A stretch of DNA of 64,000 bases from the NCBI RefSeq assembly GCF_035083965.1, contig NC_089732.1, positions 14,704,924 to 14,768,923 on the forward strand, read 5' to 3'. Numbering within the stretch: position 1 is the first letter of the stretch; the number at the start of each line of letters is the position of its first letter. The stretch comes from Branchiostoma lanceolatum (lineage: Eukaryota > Chordata > Leptocardii > Amphioxiformes > Branchiostomatidae). The translations under genes were made by a program, and so were the position numbers. Positions 52,501-63,639 of this stretch are shown piece by piece. Under the pieces are notes generated by a model, which worked only from the letters and a program-made list of their open reading frames with translations, made no database searches and was not told where the DNA came from.

Positions 52501-55500
52501 GATAACTTAATCGTGCAACAATTGTACAAGGTACAAAGTATGGCTGGTACATAACTACAGTTCTATATGTACAGTCAAACCTGTATTAGCGGTCACCTTT
52601 GCATAGAAGCCACCTGCTCATGATGGTCACTTTTTGTCGGTCCCTTGGATTTTTCCCATTGACATAAGCATTAAGAATTCGTCTATAGCGGCCACCTGTC
52701 CAACGCAGCCGCGGCCACAAGGTTTTTGGTCCCGCGGGTTTAGAAACACTGCTGATAACGGTCACGGCGCATGGTCGCCGCGTCGCAAGATTGGGGAACC
52801 TTCTTTTAATTCACCAATTCGGCAGAAAAATAATGTCCTTATAGCAGCGTTACCCATGAAAATAATGTTAATGGTTTTATTTTGCTCCTGGTGTGGGTTT
52901 TAAATATCCAAAACCGCTAAGAAGTAAAAAAAATTAGAAAAAACACAGCCTCTTGCGTGCGGTCCGAGCGGGCCTGTCCATTTGCTTTGTTTACTTGGGT
53001 TACTTCACTAGTAGTAGCATGGGTGAGAAGTTTGTTTAAAAAAAACAGATGCCTTTTATCTTCTTAAAAAGGTTAATAAGTATAAAGTCATCCATTCTTT
53101 GTCTATTTATTTCCTCTATTCAAAAAACTGTTTTGACGAAATAAGTTTACATTTTGTACTATTTAATGTAGAGTAAAATCATACCCCATACAATAGCTCC
53201 ACCCACATTACAGTAGACCATCCCAATAACCCTATGACCTCGCAGGCGCCATCTCGTTTTTCTAGAAAATCTACCGTCAAAAATCCAACCCAAACAGGCT
53301 TATTCTACCCTGGTATTACGCAATTTTATGCAGAAAAATGATGTCGCCGCACAATTGAAAATGACGCAATGGTCTTGGCCAACATTTTGGTCGGATTGGG
53401 GGCGGATTGATGGATCGTCTTGGGCACATCGCTTATGCTTTTCACGGACAAATCGGGACCAAAAGCAGTCATCTTGAGCCGACCCTAACACACACTTCCA
53501 AAAGACGACCATCGGATGGTCCGATATATACATTCAAACAGACCAAGTTTGACTGTATGTAAATAAATGTACTGATCATGAAAACGTGCCAGTTATTGCT
53601 CGTGGTCAATTAATCAGCCATTTCTCTAGAGCGGCCACCTGTCCATAGCGGTCGGTTTTGGCCAGTCCTTTGAGTGACCGTTAGGCAGGTTTGACTGTAT
53701 ATCTAAGGGCTAATCTGCCTAGTGTATAGTATGGGATTAGAATGCATATGGGCTCTTACAATCATCAGAGGAATTTCAATCGTCTAGACATTCTTTAATA
53801 TGTATACCGTGCAGGGGTTGTCACATGTCAATATGTACTTAAGTTTGCTATTTACGTCTATTGAAATAAATCCTGGTATATAAGATGACAGCCTTGTGAA
53901 CAGTGAATTACGTATATTTGGGACATTACATCAAAATGTGAAATTCGTCTTCAATTAGTTATATATATGAAATTCAATGTATGTATGCATTTTGATGTAT
54001 GCATGTTGCCATGAGAAAGAAGCATGCAGGATATTCCAGAATAATTCATGCAAATTCATTAATGAGATGCAGATTTCGTCTCTGCAAAGCTTGAAAGTGT
54101 GTATATGTCCGTTTGTATGTGTTCGTGTGTGCTGTGCTCGTGTACATGTGTGTGTATTTGCGAGTCTATTTTTGTGCCATAATACATTCAATTTCTTCGT
54201 TTTACAGATTTGATTAAATACCTCAAGTATTATCTCTGTTTAATAACCTTTATTTCCAATTTAAGGTACTGTAGCTACGGTCGGTATTTGTTTTCAGGAT
54301 GTAGGAACGCCCGAATGTGCGATGCAGTAACTATCGCTGTTGTTCTGGCGTTATTGGTCATCGGTGGTACCTTTGTCGGGTTTTACTTCATCAACACCAA
54401 CGTGCAGGAGACTCAAAACGCAAGCCTATGTCTAATTTATCTTCACCAAGAAGATTATGTTTTGGGTAGCGTTTGTGTGTATGTATGTGGGTGTGTAACT
54501 GACTAGCATAACTCAAGAAGGCTTGTATGGATTGTCTTGATATTTGGTAGGTGGGTAGGTCTTGGTGAGACCTAGAAATGATTAGATTTTGCCCCCCCCT
54601 CCCTAGCGGATTGTTATGGTACTGCAGCGGAACTTCCTGTTTTGATATCTCATGGTTCTGATTTTTTAGTGGTAGATATCTCTTTGGACAGAAAGTATAG
54701 GTTTTGGCCCCCTATCGGCTTTTTTGGAGCTGCAGGAGTAGGTTTTGCTTTAGACTTTGAAAGGGAATAACGCAAGGAGGACTTGTTATCCTTATTTTCC
54801 GGGCTGCAAGCTAACATTTGAACTGTTAGTCAGGTACCTAAAACGCAAATTGTCTTTTTTGACCGAAATTGTGGCGCAAAAGTCAAAACGCGGTGTCAAT
54901 GACAGAAACATTCTCTAGTGTGCCGCTAGTGTTTATTGTGTATTCATTCGCATATGTACAAGTGTTTCAATCAAAAATCATACTATGCTCCCAAGTGAAA
55001 TTCTTATTTCAAGTTGTTATACATAAGTCCTTCATAGTATTGGGATCTTTCACCATTTGCAACTTATGCCGTGCTGACGCCTTCTCACCTAATAATTATG
55101 GTACACTGAACACTGGCGTCATATGATTCAATTATCAGGTGAACAATTTAGAACACTGACGTCATATAATTCAATTACCATGTGAGGTTATCGCATTCTC
55201 ACCGAATAATTGAATTATATGACGTCAGTGTTTAGTGTATAAAAATTATCAGGTGAGAAGGCGCCAGCACGGCATAAGTTGCAAATGGTGGAAAACCATG
55301 AACTATGACGGACTTATGTGAAACAAATTAAAATAATAACTTTACTTTGGAATATATTAAGCATAGAGTAGGATTTTCAATTTTTTGTGTAGCTTTCCTT
55401 TAAGCAAACATTAAGCAGCTCTAACACAAAGTTCATCATGATTTTCACTATACATATAATAACTCACATATTTACATGCGTTTAATACCACACCGTAGGC

Positions 55501-58500
55501 TCAACGATGGTCAGTAACAAACCTTCTTGATTATTCCGCACTTATATCAAATCACAGGTGAGGTCTATCAACGACTCTCTTGGGGAAACAGCATCGGTGT
55601 CCAACAGCTCTCGTGGTGTCACAATTCCAACACCTTCTAACAGCTCCCAAGGTGCCAAACTGCCAGCAACGTCCAAGAGCTACCGAGGTGCTGCACTGCC
55701 AACAATGTCCAACATCTCAGAACAAGGTGCCACATTTCCAACACCTTCCAACAGCTCCCAAGGTGCCAAACTGCCAGCAACGTCCAAGAGCTACCGAGGT
55801 GCCGCCCTGCCAACAATTTCCAACAGCCCAGAACAAGGTGCCACATTTGCAGCACCTTCCAACAGCTCTCAAGGTGCCATACTGCCAGCAACATCCACGA
55901 GCTATCGAGGTGCTGCACTGCCAACAATGTCCAACATCTCAGAACAAGGTGCCACATTTGCAGCACCCCCCTACAGCTCACGAGGTAACTGTATTTAATA
56001 TCAAATTGGATGGATGGATGGATAGTAGGGGGGTCTATGAAGCCAATAGAGTCAATGTCAACGAGAGGGTTTTCAGATAATATTGCTAATAAGTTTGAAC
56101 ATCTTAGATAAAAGACTATTTCAGTCAAAATTGTTCTAAATTGTTCAAACAATTAAGAATGAAATTTTGAAAATGTTTGAACTTATCTATATATTTTGGA
56201 AATATTTTGAAAGTAATTGCACAAATATCTCTTTATTTAGAACAATTTTCAAACATGTATGTGATTGTTTCACTGTTGGAACATGTTCCTACAATTTGTA
56301 TCATTTTTCAAATGGTAGATTTGGGTTATTGGCCTTATAAAAGTAGGTGCTAATTGCATTGTATTGTCTGCCTCTGTATGTTTTTAGATTTCACGTCTGG
56401 ACTTTTGTCTTGAGGTGTATATGCATGGCACCTAGGCCTAATCCCCTATACTTTGAAAGGATGTGTGAATTGCCCTGTTCCCAGCCCACTGACCCAGTTA
56501 CACAATGTTTTTATAATGTTGGAACATGTAGGAACAAATGATGAATCTATGTTGCAACAGTTTCGAAAATTATACAATAACACGTGCAATGTTCGACATT
56601 TATCTTACATGTTGAAACACAGCAGAAACTATCTAGAATATCAACTAAATGTTGGAAATTGTTCTAAACAGTAACTTATCTCCCTTAAATTGTTACAAAT
56701 GTTTTGCAAAAGAACAAAAGGCAACAAACACCCACACGGTAATGTGGAATTGACTCTACTGTCTCCACAAAAGATTCCTCATAAATAGGCTATTTATTTA
56801 TACTCACCTGCCGACGTCTTCGTCATATTTTTCGTGGATATCTTCGTGACAGTCCGATCCCTTTTCCTCCTAGTTCATTACGGATGTGGATTTTATGATC
56901 CTGTTTACATATCGTTGGTCCAGCATGCGCTGCCTTTATTTCTCCCCGTGTATACATAGATGACTTTGCCCCCATATTAACAACTTAGAAGATAAGTCAA
57001 CAGAACAATTGAATAATTAACAATTCAACCGATTCCACTCCTCACCTTAAATAACCCTGAGTCAAAGCAACTCGTACATGTATGTACAGTTTGAAGTAGT
57101 GCTGCGTACCTAAACGTAACATCAGGTACTGGTACCGGTACAGAGGTTTAGGTACAGGTCAGGACCTGTACCTGTACCTGAACAATTTCAAAAAAAATGT
57201 GTTCTTATTAACTTCTTCAATAATGACAGAAACATAAATAGACTGATTTCAACTTGTGTTAGTATCTTTCTTCAAAGAACATAACTAGGTTTCCTGCCGC
57301 AAAACTCCCTTGGCCTTGCCATCAAAACTCCCGGTCTAACTGAATGATCAGTTGCACATTAGTTACGCTGTTCCAAGGTGTCACTTTGGTCACGTTTGGT
57401 GTTGCATGAGGCCATAAGGCCAGGAGATCAGTCACAAAATAAGCACATACTTGGTGTGAATTTATATTGGTACAGTACCGGTACTTCATGATCCGGTATT
57501 TTGGGCCTGTACCTAATCAGTTTTTACGGTCAGTGCCGATACACAGTACCGGTACGAAGCACTAGTTTGAAGTGTGTGTATATTCTTATAGCCTGAATAC
57601 CATCCTCCGTAGTGACCGCTGGCTCAAAAAAAGAAGGAAAATCAAACCGCTTCCTTTTTTTGAGCCAGCGGTCACTACGGAGGATGGTATACTCGGGCTG
57701 TATTTTTTAGTGATCACAAATTCAAAGATACAAAAGCTGACCCAATCTGATAGCTTGGGTTATTTCATGATAATGTAGGGATACATGTGGCTCGAAATAT
57801 AATAAACAGTACGGCCATCTAACACCACGTACCCACTTGTTGCAGACAACTACACCGGAGACTCGGAGACCGGTATCATCTTTGGCGGAGAGGGTACAGA
57901 ACCGGGAAGATTTAGGCAGAACCATGGAGTGGCCGTATCTGCGGACAAGGAGATTTTCGTGACTGACTTCTTGAATAAACGAGTCCAAGTCTTTAACATG
58001 AACGGCGACTTTGTCCACCTCTTCCCATCCGTTGTGCCAAATGATAATGAAATGTTCCCAGCCGATGTGGCAATGGACAAAGACGGTCTTTTGTGGGTTG
58101 TGGGGAAATTGGGTGTAACCCCTTTTCTTGTAGTGGTACGGTACCGTCGGGACGGTCAGCCAATGACCACTTTCAGAGTCCATCACCAGCAAGCTTGGTT
58201 AGCGAAGATCGCAGTGGACATTCGCCACGACACAATCATCGTGGAATCTAATGATGAAATTTTCCACTTCCTACCAGACGGCTCACTTCGTGGACGTTTT
58301 GGAAAGAATGACAGAAATATGAAAATGGGTTATATCGCGATAGACAAGGAGAGAAATATCCTTGTCACAGCTTATGTAGACCAAGGGGTACATGTGTACA
58401 ATCACTCCGGGCACTGGCTATTCAAGTTTGGTATTCACGGCCTCGGTGAGGGGCAACTGAGAAACCCACGCGGTATTTGTGTGGACACTTCGCGATCGGG

Positions 58501-58693
58501 TCACATCATCGTGGCTAATAGTGGAAACAGCCGTGTAGACATGTTCACAAGCCGCGGGGAGTTTGTTCGCACCGTTGTGAGCATTAAAAATCCATGGGAT
58601 CTCGCTTTGGGACCGGATGGAGAGTTGGTCGTGACCAATGTACATAAAAATACCATGACAGTCTTTCCACGCCGGACAGTTTTTTCCGCATGA
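49527..58693 (+). CDS. Type II membrane NHL-propeller protein, third paralogue
   Basis: Exons 49527-49590, 51231-52481, 54298-54419, 55558-55984 and 57846-58693 join in phase (1, 1, 0, 1) to 903 codons. Exon 1 starts ATGGCCGAGGCACCC. The 417-residue tail exon carries a tandem 26-residue repeat (IQPYAVANQE words), further PYAV motifs and NPIY. The helix exon encodes VTIAVVLALLVIGGTFVGF. The stalk exon has three 37-residue repeats. The NHL exon (622-903) is more diverged than in the twins (GGEGTEPGRFRQNHGVAVSA, NKRVQVFNMNGDF). The 93-bp PTQSV stalk exon of the twins is absent, without frame effect. It shares its promoter block with the plus twin. A 0.9-kb TTAA element lies in intron 1, and a 1.13-kb DNA transposon and a foldback element in later introns. 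Role unknown; type II topology inferred. Confidence 0.85.
49675..49776 (+). mobile_element. tRNA-like SINE head
   Basis: GGTGTCC at 49675-49681 pairs with GGACACC at 49770-49776, a 7-bp acceptor-like stem. An A-box-like GTGGTGTAGTGG and a B-box-like GAGTTCAACTCCC follow tRNA order. Between them CTTCTGGTTC (49718-49727) and GAACCAGAAG (49738-49747) make a perfect 10-bp hairpin, like an overlong variable arm. The T-stem pairs poorly, so it is a tRNA-derived SINE rather than a tRNA gene. Its body continues to 49831 and resumes at 50738 after an inserted element. Confidence 0.6.
49832..50737 (+). mobile_element. piggyBac-like non-autonomous element, copy 4, nested in a SINE
   Basis: Inverted ends are CCCTATCTAGACCGGG and CCCGGTCTAGATAGGG. 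The right flank is TTAA, the left ATAA (one mutation). Poly-G (about 20) and poly-C (about 22) runs lie near the ends. It interrupts a SINE in intron 1 of the third NHL gene. Confidence 0.85.
50738..51230. other. Rest of intron 1, third NHL gene
   Basis: SINE tail (aagcagtatggaagttaatcac, cccctgctgcagtg) up to about 50870, then unassigned sequence ending in the acceptor TTCGTGTAG at 51230. Confidence 0.5.
51833..52066 (+). repeat. Coding 78-bp tandem repeat in the tail exon
   Basis: Three units of 26 codons with the pattern GVPYIQPYAVANQE ... TANSD. Each supplies one PYAV (or PYTV) motif and one VPY. The third unit is diverged after NQED. This repeat is absent from the twins. Confidence 0.85.
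52570..53699. mobile_element. 1.13-kb DNA transposon relic with Tigger/pogo-like ends
   Basis: The left end is tACAGTCAAACCTGTATTAG(cggtcacc) and the right end (gtgaccg)ttaggCAGGTTTGACTGTa, inverted and bordered by TA. Several inner copies of agcggccacctgtcca occur near both ends. TA targets with CAGTCAAACCTG ends are typical of pogo/Tigger members of Tc1-mariner. No transposase frame is seen, so it is non-autonomous or decayed. Confidence 0.75.
54298..54419 (+). CDS. Transmembrane exon of the third NHL gene, with GC donor
   Basis: Encodes GCRNARMCDAVTIAVVLALL and VIGGTFVGFYFINTN, ending at AAC|GCAAGC. One codon longer than in the twins. The next exon joins in phase 0 only with this GC donor. 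A dispersed repeat begins about 20 bp into the intron. Confidence 0.8.
54440..54800. repeat. Dispersed repeat, inverse of the CTGCAGTACC family
   Basis: Words taactcaagaaggcttg, tggtactgcagcggaac and ggccccctatcggc match 25640-25990. Confidence 0.6.
54970..55375. mobile_element. About 400-bp foldback element
   Basis: Arms around an axis near 55170 pair over more than 150 bp, for example acataagtcc / ggacttatgt, ccatttgcaacttatgcc / ggcataagttgcaaatgg and gacgtcatataattcaatta with its inverse. No coding capacity. Confidence 0.75.
55558..55984 (+). CDS. Stalk exon with three 37-residue tandem repeats
   Basis: Phase 0/1 exon of 427 bp. Units at 55636-55746, 55747-55857 and 55858-55968 (111 bp each) read SNSSQGAKLPATSKSYRGAA, LPTMSNISEQGATFPTP with small changes. 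Each unit contains three related 12-residue subrepeats with QGA/RGA cores. The twins have only one such stretch. A long Ser/Thr/Pro stalk, probably O-glycosylated, is predicted. Confidence 0.88.
56090..56780. repeat. Dispersed repeat shared with 26780-27430
   Basis: Collinear blocks as described for 26780-27430. It lies in the intron before the last NHL exon. Confidence 0.6.
57096..57567. mobile_element. MITE with GGTACC-rich inverted ends
   Basis: TTTGAAGTAGTGCTGCGTACC at the left is inverted at the right as GGTACGAAGCACTAGTTTGAA-type text. Many ggtaccggtac words fill the ends. No coding capacity. Confidence 0.55.
57597..57690. mobile_element. 94-bp hairpin element with 37-bp perfect arms
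   Basis: Positions 57597-57633 and 57654-57690 are perfect inverted complements (outer word ATACCATCCTCCGTAGTG), with a 20-bp loop. Pairing continues imperfectly outward through AGCC(T/C)GA. Confidence 0.8.
57846..58693 (+). CDS. NHL beta-propeller exon of the third paralogue
   Basis: Begins DNYTGDSETGIIFGGEGTEP after TTGTTGCAG and ends PRRTVFSA-stop (TGA 58691-58693). NHL units: ADKEIFVTDFLNKRVQVF, IAIDKERNILVTAYVDQG, NPRGICVDTSRSGHIIVAN and DLALGPDGELVVTNVHKN. Confidence 0.92.
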
Positions 58694-60673
58694 GCAAAAG
58701 TCGTTCGTGTAACTTCATACGTACGGCTGTGTCGAATGATCATCCTCCCAGCAGACCCGTTATGTTCGTTACCTCCCATAGCGGCCCTGCCCTTCCGAGC
58801 CCCTGAACACGCTTCTGGCGACGTCACCACCAAACAGCTTTCAGCCAATCAGAGGGTTTGCTAAAGCTAAGTAATATCACGAGCAAAGCCACAAAGGACA
58901 CTGGAAAGCTATTAGCCGATCAGCTTACGTCTTACATAGCTACTTAATTATTCATGAGCAAATAACGACTATTTGTACCAAATTAGGCTAGCTCAATAAT
59001 TATTTATGAGCAACTGTCAGTGACGCCCCCAGAAGCCAAAATCTCCGTTCAGAAGATCAGGGCTGAGACCGGGAGGGTTTTCCAAACATTTCCCAAGCGG
59101 GTTTCAGCGCTGATAAAGTAGGGTGCGAATGAGTAGAAATCGTTCGTGTAGACATACTGGGTTACTATGTAGAATAAGAATCAAAAACCCATGAGTCAGT
59201 ACAAGAGCTACCAAGTAAAAATCACGACCATGATAGCATGTCCAGAACACGAGATATCAAACCAGAAGTTTTAACTGCAGTACCATAGAAAGCTGTCAGA
59301 AGGCCCGTTTCAGACTTTATCTTTGTCGTCACAACTCCTATCCACCTACTATTCAAGCTGAGGTTATTGGAGAAGATTGTGACCATTTTATCATACGCCC
59401 CGGTTTAGACAGCGCCGACAGTCCTTAGTGCGGTGTTGTGACAAGGTGAAATGGCGGGTAAACTTTGTAAGAGAGATACGTCAACAGACCTTGAATGATG
59501 ATTGGCTCTCGCAGGAAGGGGTAGACCATTTTGTTGTTCGGGTGGAATATTATGAAAACATTTTTTTTTCATTTAATTTTTTTAGTGTTATTCTTGTAAA
59601 TGTTATTTATATAATAGATGGAACAATGTATAGTTCTGGATGAACTCTTTGTGATAAGCTTACCGATCTTAACAGAAAAAAGGGATTGGACAATATCTCA
59701 GTATGTGGTTCAGGCAGGATTCACAGAAATATCTATTAAAAACATGAAATAATTTCTTCATCTAAGCATGTTGTATATTATTGTTTCATCATAGCAAATC
59801 TTATATAACAAATGATTTTTTATTCTAGATTCTACTCACTGGTACATATACTACATATTATCACATGATAAAACTTATTAAAGAATAATGTTTAATAATT
59901 CAGGCATTGACATATGTAGCCATACGGTTCACAAATATCTTATTATGTGCTTTACAACTTTGGTTCATACTTTATTATACATGTCAATTATAGATTTATT
60001 ACAAAATATGTAATTTGCTTCTGCTGATATATTCTACTTTCTGATTAAATTTTAGAATCATTTCCAACCATTTATGGTTTAATACACATTTTACAGCTTC
60101 TGATGTGCAAGACAGCTGTAGTTATCAATAAAATGTTTCACCAGTAATGGCATGTACTTGTAGTAAGTAGTAAAAAGCTGTATACTAACTATGTATAATG
60201 TAGCGGTAAGGCCAACTAAGGATAAAAAATCATACAAATGAGGTCCTCATTAGCATAATATATGGCCAGGTGTGTTCACCTCTCCTAAAGGTACCTATAT
60301 CTCAAATATGACATCTGCAGCTTTTACGGTAAGAGAGATATAAGTTTCTGCATAAATTATGCAAATGAGGTCCTAAACGTACCTACATCTCAAATATGAC
60401 TAAAGGTACATATAAATTTCTGCAATACCATTAGTAGAGCTACCACCCCACATCTACTTAGTTTTTGGGCAGAAGAAGAATATGACTTTCCTGAATTTAG
60501 TTTGTCAAAATTCAAAGTTTGACTAAGCTAGCACAGACAACATTCTAAAGCCTTAAGAAGGCAACCTCACCAACCACAGATGACCTTGCTCACAACTAAC
60601 TCTGAACAATAGTCTGCAAAAGGACAGGACATGGTCGGCCATGTGAGCGAGCTCCTATTGTCAGAGCTCCTTC
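58694..60673. other. Intergenic region between the third NHL gene and the beta-galactosidase-like gene
   Basis: No gene is recognised. The piece 59200-59340 belongs to the CTGCAGTACC repeat family; the rest is AT-rich. Candidate minus-strand poly(A) words (complement of AATAAA) lie near 59970 and 59993. Confidence 0.5.
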
Positions 60674-62621
60674 TTAAAGAGGCACACAGGACACTTCCTT
60701 CTCCTTCCCAAGCCGAGGTGTGTCTGTGAAGACCACGTCCTTGTGGGGGATGTGCTGTTCAAACAACAGGAGCTACAGGAAAGGGTACAGAAAATTTGAG
60801 TTACATTACATCTAATTTATGTTAAAGGAACACAGAGCATTTTTTGAGGCTTGATACTTGAATAAAAAAACTCCAATTTCCAGTAATACCTACATATAGT
60901 AAGTTTCAATAACACTATTAATACCATTACGTATCGACATTCAAGGATGTCGTTGTTTGTGAGAACTAATAGCAAAATTCAAGCGCTAATAGACTGATAC
61001 TGCCTGTCCATCACAATAAGTGGTTTGACCAATGAGAGAATGACTGCATGTCCGTCAAATATTTTCACTTTTATGTTTTTATTTTGCATTTCTACATGGC
61101 TATGGGATCGGGTAGTCGCGTGGAACTAAAGGGATCACCGTGTAGCTTATTTTATGTTGCTTTTGGACACTTCTGATATGAAATTCTCACCCGATTCAGG
61201 TTAACAGTGGCATTAATGTCCATTTCATAAAGATTACAGCAACTAGAATATTTCCAGTTTTCAAACCTTATAAAATGCTCTGGGTGCCTTTAAAATTCCA
61301 TATTGTATTATTGATGTTGTATCATTAGCAGATTTTGCTGAGGTTGATGTATTTTATCTGTCATCTGACGAAGACTTATATGACTAAAGCAAAGACTTAT
61401 AAATCTAATAAAAAGTGGAAATTACTGAATATCGGGTTGTCTCCTCTGCCAGCATCCTTCTGACTTCCCTTTGAATATATGTTGATGTATTTTGATATTC
61501 AACCGCTTAGCAGACTTGTACACGAGTCATGTACATGTACATACCAGGCTAAAATTACCAGCATTGCAAATTAAGGTTCTGATTATATGTATGATAACAA
61601 ATATATCCAGCTGCACAGGTTTTGACAACTGCTCACTCAGTCAGTTACTGTACAGCTCCACAGAGGTCTGATGATACACCTTTCTCACGCGGCAGACAGG
61701 ATAGAATGAAAACGAGGCCAATGAGGCAAAGAAGCAAAAATAATGTACAGATTTAGCTTTCCTCCTAAATCTCATTAGGTTTTAAAATATGATATCCAGG
61801 TATCAATATTATAACTTATGTAATGCACTAAAAAGATGCAGAAATTTGGAGCTTCGTTGACAGAATGCCGTAGTCCCCACCCTCCTCCGTCAAAACGTAG
61901 AAATGCAAAATAAAAACATAGAAATTCAAATATTTGTTGGTCATGCAGCCACTTCATCATTGGTCGATTCTCTAATCATCAGGTAATCATTGGCTAAACT
62001 GCTAATTGTGATTGACAGTTAGGATGGGTCTACTGTTTGCCACAAGGGCCTCGTTTTCATTCTATCATGTCCGCCGCATGAGAAAGGTCTATAAGCTGTT
62101 ATTTGACTTACAGTCAGATGTGACAGAGTGTTCAGTGTAATATAACCAGTTGCTGCTGCACTGCTTGCCTAAGCTGGTGTGTTATACCAAATAGCAGTTA
62201 TACCGGCTATGTACATGTATACATGTAGACAAAAATACAAAAGATACTGTAACAGTACGCCAAAAATAATGACTCAAGCAACTCGATATGATTTTGAAAC
62301 AGGCAGGCGTTTCAGACAGCATCCACTGTCTTTCGTCAGTGACTGTTCATATCCAGTTGCTTGAGTAATTATTTTTGGCGTATCCTATTACCTGGATGTC
62401 TAACATTCACTACTGTAACTGTTACAGTAATTTTTCATATTCGTGGTGTCATGAATTTGCAGTGGAGAGGTCAAAACAAACATGAAACCACCATCATGCA
62501 TATTCCAAGATTTACAGTATATTATCATAAGACTTGCACTTGATGAGGAGTTCTGGGGCTTCCCCATCCATGTGCAAGCACGTCCAACCTCCATATGATG
62601 GGGAATAAAAGACGTAAAATT

Positions 62622-62658
<37 letters not shown>

Positions 62659-62783
62659 GCAAATACCTGATTGTCTCCTTGCTTGAGGAATGGTGCAGGG
62701 ACATATAACGTCTCCTGAGGTCCGATGTGCCAGTACCTCCCCAGGTTGAAACCATTCAAGATGGCCACACCCTTCCCCCAACC
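60674..62783 (-). CDS. Beta-galactosidase-like protein, C-terminal two exons (partial gene)
   Basis: Exon 62783-62667 (117 bp, phase 0/0) encodes GWGKGVAILNGFNLGRYWHI, GPQETLYVPAPFLKQGDNQ. The motif G-x-x-x-x-N-G-F-N-L-G-R-Y-W, then GPQ-x-T-L-Y-V-P is diagnostic for the C-terminal jelly-roll of GLB1/GLB1L-type glycosyl hydrolase family 35. The last exon, 60772-60674, encodes LLLFEQHIPHKDVVFTDTPR, LGKEKEVSCVPL-stop, the usual final strands. The catalytic domain lies beyond the right edge. Family 35 enzymes remove terminal beta-galactose, in lysosome or outside the cell. Confidence 0.88.
62256..62382. mobile_element. Repeat with 28-bp inverted ends (TACGCCAAAAATAAT family)
   Basis: 62256-62283 and 62355-62382 are inverted with one mismatch. 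The centre contains ggcgtttcagacagcatcc and gtctttcgtcagtgac. Related text appears at 31120-31220 and 33775-33870. Probably a retroelement end; it lies in the beta-galactosidase-like intron. Confidence 0.6.
62623..62654. repeat. (GA)n microsatellite
   Basis: 32 bp of GA just downstream (in gene sense) of the donor of exon 62783-62667. Confidence 0.95.
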
Positions 62784-62848
62784 CTAAGAAATAAAAGTTT
62801 CAAGATTTAAATATCTATTGAGAACTAAATGTAGTACTAAATCCACAT

Positions 62849-63250
62849 CTACATTACGGTACCCCCAAATAGCCCCTTCAGGGGCAAAGTAGGGGGGGTG
62901 AGGTCTCGGGTTAAGGCCTCCAGCCTGGTATGGAACGACTCAATGGTGGAAGCCGTCGCAACCGTAAAAGGCAGGGTGTTCCACTGTGGGATAGTACGGG
63001 AAAAGAAGGAGTGTTTATATGTATCGGTTCTTGCATGGATGGTGTAAAACTTGAGGTCGTGGCTCCCCCGGGTGCGCCCCTGGGCTGGTTTCAGCAAACT
63101 GTGTCTATATTGATGTGGTTATTAGCAGGTTTGTAGAAGATTTAGGTGAGGCGGGCGCTCCTCCTCCTTTCAGAGAGAAGGTGCCACTGCAGGTCGTTGA
63201 AATTAACAATGTGCAACAAGGGAATATAAAGGTTGAAGAGAGAGATGGAC
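62849..63250 (-). mobile_element. Non-LTR retrotransposon remnant (reverse transcriptase C-terminus)
   Basis: On the minus strand one frame encodes LQWHLLSERRRSARLT, stop, IFYK and another ARTDTYKHSFFSRTIPQWNT, LPFTVATASTIESF. The W-x-x-L-x-x-R-R ... A-R-L and S-F-F-x-R-T-I-x-x-W-N-x-L-P words are the conserved C-terminal text of LINE-type reverse transcriptases. The fragment is frameshifted and 5'-truncated. Confidence 0.8.
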
Positions 63251-63280
63251 CGGACAAGTCATGTACAATGTGCATGTCTG

Positions 63281-63315
<35 letters not shown>

Positions 63316-63639
63316 AACATTTTTGTACAATCAGAAAAATATCAAAATATGAAAATCAATGGAATCAGTGATGGCAGACTATAATCCCATTATGTACAGC
63401 ATAGCTGAATAGTATTGCTGCAATGTGTATATTTGGTATTGCAGAGACGCAGACAGACAGAGAAGGCAAAAAATGTTACAATACACCACTCCCTATGTAA
63501 AATATGATCTCTCAAACATTTATACATGATCTGAGTAATACATAGGAAACAGAGAATCTCTATATAATTATGTAGATCTACCGGTGGCAAGACAGTATCC
63601 AAAAGGCCAAAACACCAACTGTGCCCTGTAGTACTGCTG

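Noticed and set aside
55580..56152. Overlapping frames of 166 and 171 codons at the stalk exon
   Set aside because: Alternative-frame readings of the 111-bp minisatellite; only the phase 0/1 frame joins neighbouring exons.
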